From assembly GCF_039555535.1 (NCBI RefSeq), contig NZ_CP154630.1, positions 1,749,001-1,813,000 of the forward strand: a stretch of DNA of 64,000 nucleotides, given 5' to 3'. This document shows positions 47,116 to 56,030 of this stretch, piece after piece. A program made the translations under genes and the position numbers. Within the stretch, counting starts at the first letter, position 1. The number at the start of each line of letters is the position of its first letter. Origin of the DNA: Stenotrophomonas maltophilia. GTDB taxonomy: Bacteria; Pseudomonadota; Gammaproteobacteria; Xanthomonadales; Xanthomonadaceae. The notes under the pieces were generated by a model that did no database searches, was not told where the DNA came from, and was given only the letters and a program-made list of their open reading frames with translations.

Positions 47116-48534
47116 TCAGTGCGACAACGCGCTGCGCTGCTGTTCCTGCACCTGGGTGCGGGTCTGTTCCTGCGAGGCCTGTCGCTGGTTGACCACGGCA
47201 AGCGTATCCAGGCTGTCCTGCACCGGGCGTTGCGTGGCCTCGGCGGTGGGCGATGACGCGCGCAGCGAGGCCGGATCGTCCAGCGGCCCCTTCACCACGA
47301 AGATGTTCTGCGCGGCGCCTGCACCATCGGTCTGGCGGCTGAGCACCACATGGTCGACCCGGTCCAGCCCGTTTTCGCGGGCCAGCACCAGCAGGCTGGC
47401 GCTCAAGCGTTCGCTGGAGGCATCGAAACTGCGTCCATTGGCAGCATCCAGCTCCGCTACCTTGCCGCGGATCTGCTCGTGCAGCGAACGGTCGCGACCA
47501 TCCATGAGCGGCATCTGCACGCCAGCGCCCGCTGCCGCATGCTGTGCGGTGATGGGCACATGGACGTGTGTGCCCTCGGTGTGGTCGAAGTAGTGCAGCG
47601 TCGACGGCGAGGTGCTGGTATCGAAGTAGGGCTGGCGTAGGGGCGAGCCCTCGCCGAGGTTGAGCCCGTTCTGCTCCAGCAGGCGCTCGTCCAGCCCCAG
47701 CTTCTTCATGTTCACTTCCATCCGGCTCACACCGTCGGGCGCCGGATTCGCGGCCTCGTATCCGCTGACCAGTTCGATCGCCTGGACGCCGTAGAAATTC
47801 TGGTAGTCCGAATTCCCATGATGGCCCAGGCCGGTGCTGACGCCCTGATCGTAATAGTGCTTGGCCATTCCCTCGATGTTGGCTGCGGTGGGGGAGATGG
47901 TCAGGTCCGCATTGAGGGTCAGCTCCGGGTGCGGTGCATAGGTGATCGGCGGCCCGGGTCGCGACTGTATGACGTCTGTTGAGCGGGGGCTGGCTTCATA
48001 CAGGTCGCGCAGGGTAGCGTCCGGGTCGTTGGCGCGTACCTGGCTGACCAGCGCATTCCAGCCTGCGATGTTCGAAGAGGCCTCATCGCGGCGGTTGGCC
48101 GCGAGCAGGGTGCCGATCGCCTCGGTGTAATCATGGCTCGTGGTACGGCCTGCGATCTGCTCCACGTCGGCATCGAACTGCACGTAGGCACGCTCGACAT
48201 CTGCATCGTTGAAGCCGTGCTGGATCTCGTGTCCGAGCACAAAGGCAACCTCGGCCGCGTCGAACCTGTCCGGCGCCGCAGGGGTCGACAGGCTGCTGGC
48301 GGGCAGGTTTATGGATTTCGTGCCCGTCTCGTAGGTGCCCCCGGCATTGCTTGCAGCGGGAAGCAGTTCGAAGCGTTCCAGGTAGCCTGCCGCGATGGCT
48401 GCGTCCACCTGCTTTGCTAGTACAGGCGAACCCGCGATGACGCTGCGCAGGTTGTCGACCTGGTCGCTGGTGACGTCGGTCTTGCCGGCGAATTCGCCCA
48501 GCAGGCGTTCCGTTTCTGCGGAAAGGGTCGTCAT
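47116..48534 (-). CDS. Putative T4SS antibacterial effector (X-Tfe) with HExxH N-domain and XVIPCD-type C-domain
   Basis: The product has 472 residues. The C-terminal 125 residues (about 347-472) carry the pattern of the VirD4-interacting XVIPCD domain that marks substrates of the Xanthomonadales killing type IV system: RSLHEQIRGKVAELDAANGR, SERLSASLLVLARENGLDRV, DHVVLS, IFVVKGPLDDPASLRA, and a Gln-rich end (QASQEQTRTQVQEQQ). The N-terminal part has a zinc-peptidase-like helix VLGHEIQHGFND (H102, E103, H106), with E138 as a possible third ligand. The middle region is unrecognised. A lipoprotein gene, the probable immunity gene, ends 12 bases upstream, and GGGGAG precedes the ATG. No T4SS structural genes are in the window, as is common for orphan effectors. 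Confidence 0.85.
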   Translation of the reverse strand: MTTLSAETERLLGEFAGKTDVTSDQVDNLRSVIAGSPVLAKQVDAAIAAGYLERFELLPAASNAGGTYETGTKSINLPASSLSTPAAPDRFDAAEVAFVLGHEIQHGFNDADVERAYVQFDADVEQIAGRTTSHDYTEAIGTLLAANRRDEASSNIAGWNALVSQVRANDPDATLRDLYEASPRSTDVIQSRPGPPITYAPHPELTLNADLTISPTAANIEGMAKHYYDQGVSTGLGHHGNSDYQNFYGVQAIELVSGYEAANPAPDGVSRMEVNMKKLGLDERLLEQNGLNLGEGSPLRQPYFDTSTSPSTLHYFDHTEGTHVHVPITAQHAAAGAGVQMPLMDGRDRSLHEQIRGKVAELDAANGRSFDASSERLSASLLVLARENGLDRVDHVVLSRQTDGAGAAQNIFVVKGPLDDPASLRASSPTAEATQRPVQDSLDTLAVVNQRQASQEQTRTQVQEQQRSALSH

Positions 48535-48546
48535 TGATGGCTCCCC

Positions 48547-49164
48547 TTACTGCACGGTGACAAGACGCACGCAGGCATGCGTGGCGTCGCCGAGGGCGTG
48601 GGGGTTCTCGGGCATCGTGTCGACCTTGATGCTCAGCTGCGGTCGATCGAAGCGGTCGTAGATCACCCGGCCGTGTTCGCCGCGCACCGTCTCGCGCTTG
48701 AAGCCGGCGGCATCCAGTGCCGAGGCGAAGTGGTTGAAGTCGACCTGGCAGATCGCCGCAGCCGACGCCTTGCGGTCGCTGCTGGTATCGATGAAGTTCA
48801 GGTCCAATCGCGTGCCGGCTGCACCATCCTGCTTCACTTCCAGGCCATAGCCCCATTCCGGCGTCAGCGTGCCGCCATAGCCGAAGTGGCCGGGCCCGAA
48901 GGTCTGCGCCGGTGCCTGCATTGCGGCGGACAGGCGTTCGGCGGTCAGTTCGCGCGTGGACGTCGTTGCCTTGATCAGGTCCAGAAGGCGCGACAACAGT
49001 TGCTCGGCATTGAGCGGGGAGGGCGAAGTGGTCTCGGATACGGATGGGGCCATGGTGTCGGTTCCTTGAGAAGTCGGCATGCGGTCGGCGGCATGTGCGC
49101 AGGCGCTGAGCGTGGTCACCGTCAGTGCGAGCGTCCACGGTCGTATGAATGCGTACCGGGGCAT
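48547..49164 (-). CDS. Periplasmic lipoprotein, probable immunity protein (X-Tfi) to the downstream effector
   Basis: The product has 205 residues. The signal peptide ends in lipobox L19-S-A-C22 (TVTTLSACAHAADR), followed by a Ser/Thr/Pro-rich linker (TSQGTDTMAPSVSETTSP) and a folded domain of about 150 residues (LSRLLDLIKATTSTREL ... GYGGTLTPEWGYGLEV ... LSIKVDTMPENPHALG). I do not recognise the fold. Immunity proteins of this secretion system are typically periplasmic lipoproteins encoded next to the effector; this one lies 12 bases before it, same strand, immunity first. The role is inferred from that context. Confidence 0.78.
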   Translation of the reverse strand: MPRYAFIRPWTLALTVTTLSACAHAADRMPTSQGTDTMAPSVSETTSPSPLNAEQLLSRLLDLIKATTSTRELTAERLSAAMQAPAQTFGPGHFGYGGTLTPEWGYGLEVKQDGAAGTRLDLNFIDTSSDRKASAAAICQVDFNHFASALDAAGFKRETVRGEHGRVIYDRFDRPQLSIKVDTMPENPHALGDATHACVRLVTVQ

Positions 49165-49355
49165 GAGCGTTCCTTGCAGATGAAGGCTGACCCTAGGGGG
49201 CGCTGGGTGAAGCAGAGGTTAAGCGCAAGCGAGGCCCCCGATACGATACAAAAGGTGAACGGGTGCGCATTCTTCACTTGACCCTGCCGCGCGCGATGTC
49301 AGCATCAGGTCCGTGGAGCTTCAACCTCGCGTGTGACCTTCAACAGGAGGCCGTC

Positions 49356-49415
49356 ATGCAACAACTGCGCAGCTGTCACGCTTTATCCCGCATGCAATGC
49401 AACGCGTGGTGTTGA
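49356..49415 (+). CDS. Possible 19-residue Cys-containing peptide with a perfect Shine-Dalgarno
   Basis: AGGAGG (49345-49350) lies five bases before an ATG opening a 19-codon frame, MQQLRSCHALSRMQCNAWC, then TGA. It sits in the 458-base gap between the divergent immunity gene and the small gene at 49623; apart from this I see no gene there. It might be a leader peptide or chance. No homologue comes to mind. Confidence 0.3.
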   Translation: MQQLRSCHALSRMQCNAWC

Positions 49416-49622
49416 TCCTGGTCTGATACGGCCACTCTGCCGGCACGGATGGCCGCCACCCGCAGTACCTGCCACCGTTCACCCGACGCGGATCCGGCAT
49501 TCTCGTGCCGGCCCTGCAACACACACATATGCACGCCAGATTGCTCTCTGCGTCGCCGACGGCGGTCGCAGCGCGGAGGCTGGCGTGTCCATGATGATCC
49601 TGCAGGCTTTGGAGGTGCACTG

Positions 49623-49952
49623 ATGAGCGACCAATACGAAAGAATGCTGCCGGCCCTGGACGACGCCAAGGTCGAAGAAATGATCGGCAAGCTGGTGCTT
49701 GTCGGGGTAACCCGCTACGGCGGCGACGGCCAGGTGCAGGGGCTGGAGCAGTACGCAGGAACGGTACTGCGCATCAGCGCCGATGAAGGCGTGGTGCTGG
49801 CCGATGAGAATGATGGCCACGAGCGTTACCTGCCGCCGATGCTCGACCAGTACCTGCCGGCCCAGCCGGGCGAGTACCGGATGAGCAACAGTGGCATGAT
49901 CGTGATCGACCCGGATTATCTGGCCACTTGGGACCTGCACGCCCAACAGTAG
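49623..49952 (+). CDS. Small conserved hypothetical protein
   Basis: The 109-residue acidic soluble protein has no signal or membrane segment. Conserved-looking parts are MIGKLVLVGVTRYGGDGQV, EQYAGTVLRISADEGVVLAD, ERYLPPMLDQYLPAQPGEYR and MIVIDPDYLATWDLH. This pattern (GK-LVG-T--D-dG, LPP, PG-Y-L, PD---TW--H) recurs in small proteins of many proteobacteria whose function is not known. TTGGAGGTGCACTG provides GGAGG nine bases before the ATG. It stands alone, upstream of the secreted S9 peptidase. Confidence 0.75.
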   Translation: MSDQYERMLPALDDAKVEEMIGKLVLVGVTRYGGDGQVQGLEQYAGTVLRISADEGVVLADENDGHERYLPPMLDQYLPAQPGEYRMSNSGMIVIDPDYLATWDLHAQQ

Positions 49953-50108
49953 CGCCGGGCCCTGCCCGGCAGGTGCTGCCCCACCAGCGGCAGCGCTTTT
50001 GCCCCATCCGGCCACTAGCCCTTCCGGCCCATTCACGACAACCCCTGCGGTGCTAGATTCGGGCCCTTGCCCGTTTCCGGGCTCCCATTCACACCCCAGG
50101 GGATAAGG

Positions 50109-52571
50109 ATGCTCATCCGTCGTACCTCTCTGGCGGCGGCCGTTGCCGTTGCCACCTTCGGCCTGCTGGCCACTGGCCCGGCGCTTGCCGATTACGCAAA
50201 GCCGCCGGAACGCCTGCTCAAGGTGCTGAAGGCGCCGCCGCCGCCGGCGCCGAACGTGGCCCCGGGCGGCCAGCGCCTGTTGCTGACCACCGCGCAGACC
50301 TACCCGTCGATCAGCCGCGTTGCCCAGCCGTACCTGAAGCTGGCCGGTGTGCGCCTGGAGCCGAAGAACCGCAGCCGCCATGACACCCCCGGTGGCTACG
50401 GCATTCCGGCCTGCGTGGCTGACTTCACCCTGGTCGATATCGGCAGCGGCAAGGAGACCAAGGTCAACCTGCCGCAGGGCTGCGCCACCGGCGCGCTGTG
50501 GTCGGCCGATGGTAGCCACTTCGCGTTCCAGAATGCGGTCGATACCAGCGTGCAGCTGTGGGTGGGCGATGCCGCCACCGGGCAGGTGAAGCAGATCCCG
50601 AACGTGCAGCTGAACCCGATCTTTGGCAACACCGTGCAGTGGCTGGGTGGCAGCCAGAACCTGCTGGTGAAGCTGGTGCCGGCCAACCAGGGCCCGGCGC
50701 CGTCCAATGGCGGTGTGCCGACCGGCCCGGATGCGCAGGAGTCGCTGGGCAGCAGCGGCGAGAGCAGCACCTATGAGGCGCGCGATACGCTGACCAGCGT
50801 GCATGACGAGAAGCTGTTCGCCTACTACGGTGCCTCGCAGTTGGCCGTGGTCGACACCGCCGCCGGCAGCGTGCGTCCGGTCGGGCAGCCGGCGCTGTTC
50901 AACGACGTCAGCGCCGCGCCCGATGGCGTGCATGTGCTGACCGAGTCGATCAAGGCACCGTACTCGCATGCGGTGACCTACCAGCGCTTCGCCAACGACG
51001 TGGCCGTGCTGGATATCGCCAGCGGCAAGTCCACGCCGATCGCCAGCCTGCCGCTGGCCGACCGCGTGCCGGTGCACGGCGTGCCGGAAGGCCCGCGTGG
51101 TTTCGACTGGCGTGCCACCGATCCGGCCACCTTGGTCTATGCCGAAGCGCTGGACAAGGGCGACTGGAAAGTCAACGTGCCGCATCGCGATCGCGTGCTG
51201 ATGCTGAAGGCACCTTTCAACGGCAAACCGACCGAGATCACCCGCACCACGCAGCGCTTCGAAGGTTTTGCGTGGACCGCCGATCCGGCCGTGGCGTTCC
51301 AGTACGAGAACGACGAGAACCGCCACTGGATGCAGACCCGCGTCGTCGATGTGGATCAGCCGAAGAAGGAAGGGCGCCTGCTGTGGGACATGTCCAGCGA
51401 CGAGCTGTACGCCAACCCCGGCAATCTGGTGTTCACCCGCCTGCCGAATGGCGCCCAGGTCGTGCGCCGTGAGGGCAACCATGTGTTCCTCAGCGGCCGT
51501 GGCGCGTCGCCGCAGGGCGATCGTCCGTTCCTGGACCGCCTTGACCTGGGCACGCTGAAGAGCGAGCGCCTGTTCCGCAGCAGTGCCGACGCCTACGAAC
51601 AGTTCCTCGGTTTCAGCAGCACGCCGGGGCGCTACCTGACCTGGCACCAGTCGGTGATCGATCCGCCGAACGCCTTCATCCGCCAGCAGGGTGAGGCGGT
51701 GGCCGACGCGAAGGCCGGCGAGGCGCAGTTCGCGTCCACCGCCACCGCGCTGACCAAGCTGGTCGACCCGACCCCGGAAGTGCGCCAGATCAAGAAGCAG
51801 CTGGTGACCTACAAGCGGGCCGATGGCGTGGACCTGTCGTTCACCCTGTACACGCCGCCGGGCTACAAGGAAGGCCAGCGTGTGCCGGCGATCCTGTACG
51901 CCTACCCGGCCGACTTCGCCAACGCCGCACAGGCGGGCCAGGTATCGGGTTCGCAGCAGACCTTCACCCGCCTGCAGCCGTACCGCCTGATGCTGCTGGC
52001 CGGCTACGCGATCATCGACAACGCCTCGTTCCCGATCGTGGGCGACCCGAAGAACGCCTACGACACCTACCTGGAGCAGCTGGAAGCCGATGCCAAGGCT
52101 GCGGTGGACAAGGCCGTGGACATGGGCGTGGTCGACCGCAACCGCATCGGCGTGACCGGCCACAGCCACGGTGGCCTGATGACCGCCAACCTGATCGCCC
52201 ACACCAACCTGTTCAAGGCCGGCGTGGCGACCAGTGGCTCGTACAACAAGACCTTCACCCCGTTCGGCTTCCAGAACGAACGCCGATCGGTCTGGCAGGC
52301 GCAGGACGTGTACCTGAAGGCCTCGCCGTTCTTCTATGCCGACAAGATCAAGCTGCCGCTGCTGCTGGTCCACGGCGAAGACGATGCGAATCCGGGCACC
52401 GAGCCGTTCCAGTCGCGCAAGCTGTACCAGGCGATCCGCGGCAACGGTGGTACCACTCGCCTGGTGATGCTGCCGAACGAGCCGCACTGGTACACCGCGC
52501 TGGAGTCGAACGAGCAGCTGGTAGCGGAAATGCTGAACTGGTTCGATACCTATGTGAAGAACGCCAAGTAA
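50109..52571 (+). CDS. Secreted S9-family (prolyl oligopeptidase-like) serine peptidase
   Basis: The product has 820 residues from the ATG at 50109. A Sec signal (RTSLAAAVAVATFGLLATGPALA) predicts export. A beta-propeller region (about 40-560) precedes an alpha/beta hydrolase domain with the triad Ser686 in TGHSHGGLM, Asp759 in HGEDDANPG and His793 in NEPHWYTA. The GxSxGG nucleophile elbow fits the S9 group of glutamyl- or acylaminoacyl-type peptidases. Probably degrades peptides in the periplasm or outside the cell. A single gene, followed by its own terminator. Confidence 0.93.
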   Translation: MLIRRTSLAAAVAVATFGLLATGPALADYAKPPERLLKVLKAPPPPAPNVAPGGQRLLLTTAQTYPSISRVAQPYLKLAGVRLEPKNRSRHDTPGGYGIPACVADFTLVDIGSGKETKVNLPQGCATGALWSADGSHFAFQNAVDTSVQLWVGDAATGQVKQIPNVQLNPIFGNTVQWLGGSQNLLVKLVPANQGPAPSNGGVPTGPDAQESLGSSGESSTYEARDTLTSVHDEKLFAYYGASQLAVVDTAAGSVRPVGQPALFNDVSAAPDGVHVLTESIKAPYSHAVTYQRFANDVAVLDIASGKSTPIASLPLADRVPVHGVPEGPRGFDWRATDPATLVYAEALDKGDWKVNVPHRDRVLMLKAPFNGKPTEITRTTQRFEGFAWTADPAVAFQYENDENRHWMQTRVVDVDQPKKEGRLLWDMSSDELYANPGNLVFTRLPNGAQVVRREGNHVFLSGRGASPQGDRPFLDRLDLGTLKSERLFRSSADAYEQFLGFSSTPGRYLTWHQSVIDPPNAFIRQQGEAVADAKAGEAQFASTATALTKLVDPTPEVRQIKKQLVTYKRADGVDLSFTLYTPPGYKEGQRVPAILYAYPADFANAAQAGQVSGSQQTFTRLQPYRLMLLAGYAIIDNASFPIVGDPKNAYDTYLEQLEADAKAAVDKAVDMGVVDRNRIGVTGHSHGGLMTANLIAHTNLFKAGVATSGSYNKTFTPFGFQNERRSVWQAQDVYLKASPFFYADKIKLPLLLVHGEDDANPGTEPFQSRKLYQAIRGNGGTTRLVMLPNEPHWYTALESNEQLVAEMLNWFDTYVKNAK

Positions 52572-52576
52572 GGGAA

Positions 52577-52606
52577 CAGGAAGGCCACCTCCGGGTGGCC
52601 TTCCTG
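52577..52606 (+). terminator. Terminator after the S9 peptidase
   Basis: A perfect 13-bp stem (52577-52589 with 52594-52606) with a TCCG tetraloop. The U-tract is weak. Confidence 0.8.
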
Positions 52607-52770
52607 CATCCTGTAAAGCAGAGCCCACGTTCGGCTGCCCGTTCGCCTGCAAACAGCAGCAAGTGCTCTGCAATCAACTGTGGAGACTCGGTAACGACGT
52701 GTTACCGGCACATTCGCATGCCATGCAAATGGTCTAGGCTGAACCTGTAAGTCCGTCCCGGGTCGGTGCA

Positions 52771-53091
52771 ATGAAAGCCATCCTTCTTGCTGCAACGTTG
52801 TCGTTGTTCCTGGTCTCAACTGCGGGTGCTCAGTCGCTGCCCGCCGAACTGGCGGAGCTGGGGATCATCGCCGGCATGCCTTACGCCAAGGCCAAGCGCC
52901 TGCTGGACGCGGCCGGTTGGCAGGTGAAGCCGGTGGAGGGCGCGCCGGAGTCGCTGGAAGGCTTTCCGGAAGTCGGATGCCAGAAGGGTGGGAAGCAGTG
53001 TGCGACGACTTTCGAGAAGGGCGGACAGCAGGTCGCGGTGCGGCTGGGCACTACCCTGGCAGGGCAGCCGTTCGTGCAGGGCGCTGATTGA
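52771..53091 (+). CDS. Small exported protein of unknown function
   Basis: The product has 106 residues. A clear Sec signal (ILLAATLSLFLVSTAGAQS) is followed by an 86-residue mature domain with two cysteines (GCQKGGKQCATTFEKGGQQV) that could form a disulfide. The arrangement GMPYAKAKRLLDAAGWQVKP resembles the PASTA-like or short secreted proteins often found in this genus, but I cannot name a family. The Shine-Dalgarno is weak. It converges on the gene at 53105 with a 13-base gap. Confidence 0.7.
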   Translation: MKAILLAATLSLFLVSTAGAQSLPAELAELGIIAGMPYAKAKRLLDAAGWQVKPVEGAPESLEGFPEVGCQKGGKQCATTFEKGGQQVAVRLGTTLAGQPFVQGAD

Positions 53092-53104
53092 GCGCCTGCT
53101 GCGC

Positions 53105-54088
53105 TCACGCCAGCGGCAGGCGGTCCTGCGCGTGCGCCAACCGGTCGTGCAGTTCGCGCACGTGCTCGGCCTTCGCATGGATGCGCGTGGTATCACCGAA
53201 ACTTCGCAGATAGGCGCAGGCGGCAAAGCCAGCGCTCTTCTTCTCGTATTCGGCAATCCAGGCCAGGCGGTCCGGGTTGTTGGCCTGTTCGGCTGACCAC
53301 GCGGCCACCGGTGGGCGGATGCGGTACTTCAGGCCGACGCGCCACGGCTTCGGTGTCAGTCGCGCACGGAAGCAATGCTGCAGCCGGCACATGCGCGCGT
53401 AGAGGGCGTCGGTGCCCAGTGCCTTGAAGAAGGCCTGCAGCTGCTCGTCCTCGGGGGAGAACGTGGCATGCATGGCCAGCACGCGTAGTCCGGCCGGCGT
53501 GCGGTACGCGCGCAGATGCCAGTCCGGATGCTGTTCGCTGAAGGTCGCGACCCGCTGCAGCGCTACACCTTCGGCGCCACCGGCCGCGGCCAGGCGCCGC
53601 TTGCGCTGCATCAGCATCGCCGTGTTGACCAGCAACACCGCCGCCACCCCCAGTACCAGTCCCACCAGCCAGTGCCAGAGCAGGGTGCCGATGATGGCGC
53701 CGGCGAACAGCAGCACTGCCGCGATGATTGCAGGCAGCACGCAACCTGCCGGCGGCTGCGCATGGTCGATGTCGGCGAACAGCACGTCAGGGGTATTGAG
53801 GCAGAGCGCACCGTAGCTGTTGCGGGTGATGATGACGTCACCGTCGCGCTGCACGATCTGCTCGCGGATCGGAACGCCTTCCACGCCGTAGTTGCTGCGC
53901 ACTTCGCGACGCGGCAGCACCTGCCCGGCAAGAATGGCATTGAGTGCTTCGTTGGCACGGCGGTCGGCGTGACCCTGGGCTTGGGCTGGGCCTTCGTCGG
54001 ACCAGCCAAAGCGGCGCACCACCACCGGCCGGCCACGGAAACGGGCCTGCAGGCGGGCTTCGGCCCAGTACGCGGGAACGATCATCAT
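53105..54088 (-). CDS. Membrane protein of unknown function
   Basis: The product has 327 residues from the ATG at 54088 (MMIVPAYWAEARLQARFRGR); the frame extends 40 codons further but without recognisable sequence. Two adjacent membrane helices lie at about residues 118-165 (VLPAIIAAVLLFAGAIIGTL, VGLVLGVAAVLLVNTAM). The flanking cytoplasmic parts are Arg-rich, and the C-terminus is basic (CRLQHCFRARLTPKPWRVGL). I recall similar proteins annotated only as transmembrane proteins in Xanthomonadaceae. It is divergent from the HExxH protein gene. Confidence 0.75.
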   Translation of the reverse strand: MMIVPAYWAEARLQARFRGRPVVVRRFGWSDEGPAQAQGHADRRANEALNAILAGQVLPRREVRSNYGVEGVPIREQIVQRDGDVIITRNSYGALCLNTPDVLFADIDHAQPPAGCVLPAIIAAVLLFAGAIIGTLLWHWLVGLVLGVAAVLLVNTAMLMQRKRRLAAAGGAEGVALQRVATFSEQHPDWHLRAYRTPAGLRVLAMHATFSPEDEQLQAFFKALGTDALYARMCRLQHCFRARLTPKPWRVGLKYRIRPPVAAWSAEQANNPDRLAWIAEYEKKSAGFAACAYLRSFGDTTRIHAKAEHVRELHDRLAHAQDRLPLA

Positions 54089-54226
54089 CGTGCGGTGCTC
54101 CATCTTCCATGGCAGGTGCCGAAGCGAGTCTGGCACAGCGCCGGGGCGCCCGCATCCGCCTGCTGCAGTGGGCCGGGCGGAGTGATAGATTGCGCGCTTC
54201 GCATGCACTCCACCAAGGACGGAGCG

Positions 54227-55192
54227 ATGTTCATTAACCTGCGCGGCCTGTTAGCCCTGGCCTGTGCCGGGGCGATGGGCGCGGCCACCGCAGCGGTACC
54301 GGCAGGGCCGCAGATCCTCACCGAGGATGCCAGTCGTTTCTATGCACTCTATGACAGCGCTGGCGGCAAGCCGAGCGTTGCGCAGCTGCGTGGATACATG
54401 GCGGAGGGTTCGGCCGGCCTGGCCGAGTTGGCCAAGGCACGCCGGGTCACTCCGGAGCGGATTGCCGAGTCCATCGCCAGCCAGCCGGAGCTGTATGCGC
54501 AGGGGCGGAACTGCCTGGCCGAGCTGCCGGCGGTCAAGCAACGGCTGGTACAGGTGTTCGCCAACCTGCAGGCGATCTACCCGCAGACCCGGTTCCCGCC
54601 AGTGACCATCGTGGTGGGCCGCGGCCGTCCTGTAGGGCTGACGTCGAAGAGCGGGGTGATCATCGGCCTGGAAGCGTTGTGCGCGGCCGACTTCATGCAT
54701 CCCAATGTGCAGGACCGCTTCGTGCACGTGATCGCACACGAATACGTGCACATCCAGCAGACCGGCCTGACCGACTTCGAGCCGGGTGACCCGCAGGCGA
54801 CGGTGCTGCGTGTTTCGCTGGGGGAGGGCATCGCCGAGTTCATCGCCGAGTTGATTTCCGGCAACGTGGGCAACGGGCGCCACGCGGCTTGGACCCGTGG
54901 CCGCGAAGTACATATCGAAAGCGCGTTCGCGCTGGATCTGGACAGCACCGATCTGTCGCCATGGCTGTACAACTACAAGCCGGGCTCGCAGGAGCCTTAC
55001 GACCTGGGGTACTGGGTGGGTTATCGCATCGCCAAGGCCTATTACCTGCAGGCCAAGGACAAGCGTGACGCGGTGCGAGCGCTGATACAGCAGGACAACC
55101 CGAAAGCGATCCTGGCCGCCAGCGGCTGGACGCCGGGCATGTGGATGCCGGCAAAGGTCACGGGTGTGGCGGCGCGTACGGCTGCACGCTGA
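54227..55192 (+). CDS. Exported putative Zn-dependent protease (DUF2268-like)
   Basis: The product has 321 residues. An N-terminal signal (LLALACAGAMGAATAAVPAG) predicts export. The HExxH motif is H171-E-Y-V-H175 (VIAHEYVHIQQTG), with a downstream acidic segment SLGEGIAEFIAELI (E200/E204) that could give the third zinc ligand. The arrangement resembles the DUF2268 predicted Zn protease family. The start at 54227 has AAGGACGGAG before it; a much longer open frame back to 53516 overlaps the opposite-strand gene and is rejected. An SGNH esterase follows after 49 bases. Confidence 0.82.
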   Translation: MFINLRGLLALACAGAMGAATAAVPAGPQILTEDASRFYALYDSAGGKPSVAQLRGYMAEGSAGLAELAKARRVTPERIAESIASQPELYAQGRNCLAELPAVKQRLVQVFANLQAIYPQTRFPPVTIVVGRGRPVGLTSKSGVIIGLEALCAADFMHPNVQDRFVHVIAHEYVHIQQTGLTDFEPGDPQATVLRVSLGEGIAEFIAELISGNVGNGRHAAWTRGREVHIESAFALDLDSTDLSPWLYNYKPGSQEPYDLGYWVGYRIAKAYYLQAKDKRDAVRALIQQDNPKAILAASGWTPGMWMPAKVTGVAARTAAR

Positions 55193-55241
55193 GCGCAGCA
55201 CAGGGCGCTAGACTGCTGAAGTTGATTTCAGGAGTACCCGC

Positions 55242-56030
55242 ATGCGTGGACCTGTTGAGCTTGCCGCCGTGGCTGTCGTGACGCTGGGCCTTGCGTTGGT
55301 TTCTCCGCTGGGTGCCGCAGAAACTGTCGCAGTCAATCCACTGCTGCTGACGCCTGTCGAGCAGTTGCGCCCCGACGAGGTTCGTTTCATGCAGCAGCGC
55401 TTGGCCGACTGGCCGCAGCTGCAGCACTATCGCGACGCCAACGCACGGTTGCCTGCCGCAGTACCCGGGCAGCCACGCGTAGTGTTCTTCGGCGATTCCA
55501 TCACCGAAGGCTGGGGCAAGGATGGCAGCGCTGGATTCTTCCCCGGCAAGGGGTGGCTCAATCGTGGCATCAGCGGCCAGACTACGGCACAGATGCTGGT
55601 GCGGTTTTCCCAGGACGCGCTGGCGCTCAAGCCGCACGTGGTGGTGATCCTGGCCGGCACCAACGACATCGCCGGCAATACCGGCCCATCCACGCAGGGG
55701 ATGATCGAAGACAACCTGCACGCGATGATGGAGCTGGCCCGTGCACATGGCATCGCCGTGGTGCTGGCCTCCGTGCTGCCGGTGAGTGAGTACCCGTGGA
55801 TGCCGGGCATCACGCCTGCGCCGAAGGTGCGCGCATTGAATACGGCGTTGAAGCGCTATGCCGAGGCGAAGCAGCTGGTCTATCTGGACTACTACACGCC
55901 GATGGCCAATGCGGCTGGTGGCCTCGATCCGCAGCTGGCCGAGGACGGCGTGCATCCCACCGCGAAGGGCTATGCGGTGATGGCGCCGTTGGCCGAAGCG
56001 GCGGTCAAGCGCGCGCTGCAGCAGAAGTAG
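55242..56030 (+). CDS. Exported SGNH/GDSL-family esterase
   Basis: The product has 262 residues. A signal peptide (LAAVAVVTLGLALVSPLGAA) is followed by the SGNH blocks: I with Ser86 (VVFFGDSITEGW), II with Gly in NRGISGQTT, III with Asn in LAGTNDIAGN, and V with Asp/His in EDGVHPTAKGY. It resembles platelet-activating-factor acetylhydrolase-like and sialate-O-acetylesterase-like GDSL proteins. The substrate is likely an acetylated sugar or lipid. AGGAG precedes the ATG. Its 3' end overlaps the end of a convergent LysR gene by 26 bases. Confidence 0.92.
   Translation: MRGPVELAAVAVVTLGLALVSPLGAAETVAVNPLLLTPVEQLRPDEVRFMQQRLADWPQLQHYRDANARLPAAVPGQPRVVFFGDSITEGWGKDGSAGFFPGKGWLNRGISGQTTAQMLVRFSQDALALKPHVVVILAGTNDIAGNTGPSTQGMIEDNLHAMMELARAHGIAVVLASVLPVSEYPWMPGITPAPKVRALNTALKRYAEAKQLVYLDYYTPMANAAGGLDPQLAEDGVHPTAKGYAVMAPLAEAAVKRALQQK

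Noticed and set aside
49333..49623. 96-codon plus-strand frame before the small conserved gene
   Set aside because: Cys/Pro/His-rich random-looking composition and a GTG start without a ribosome site; it ends in the start of the next gene. Only the short peptide frame at 49356 has a good Shine-Dalgarno.
53516..54226. Upstream extension of the HExxH protein frame to 53516
   Set aside because: It would overlap the opposite-strand membrane protein gene for 570 bases and precedes a clear signal peptide with its own ribosome site.
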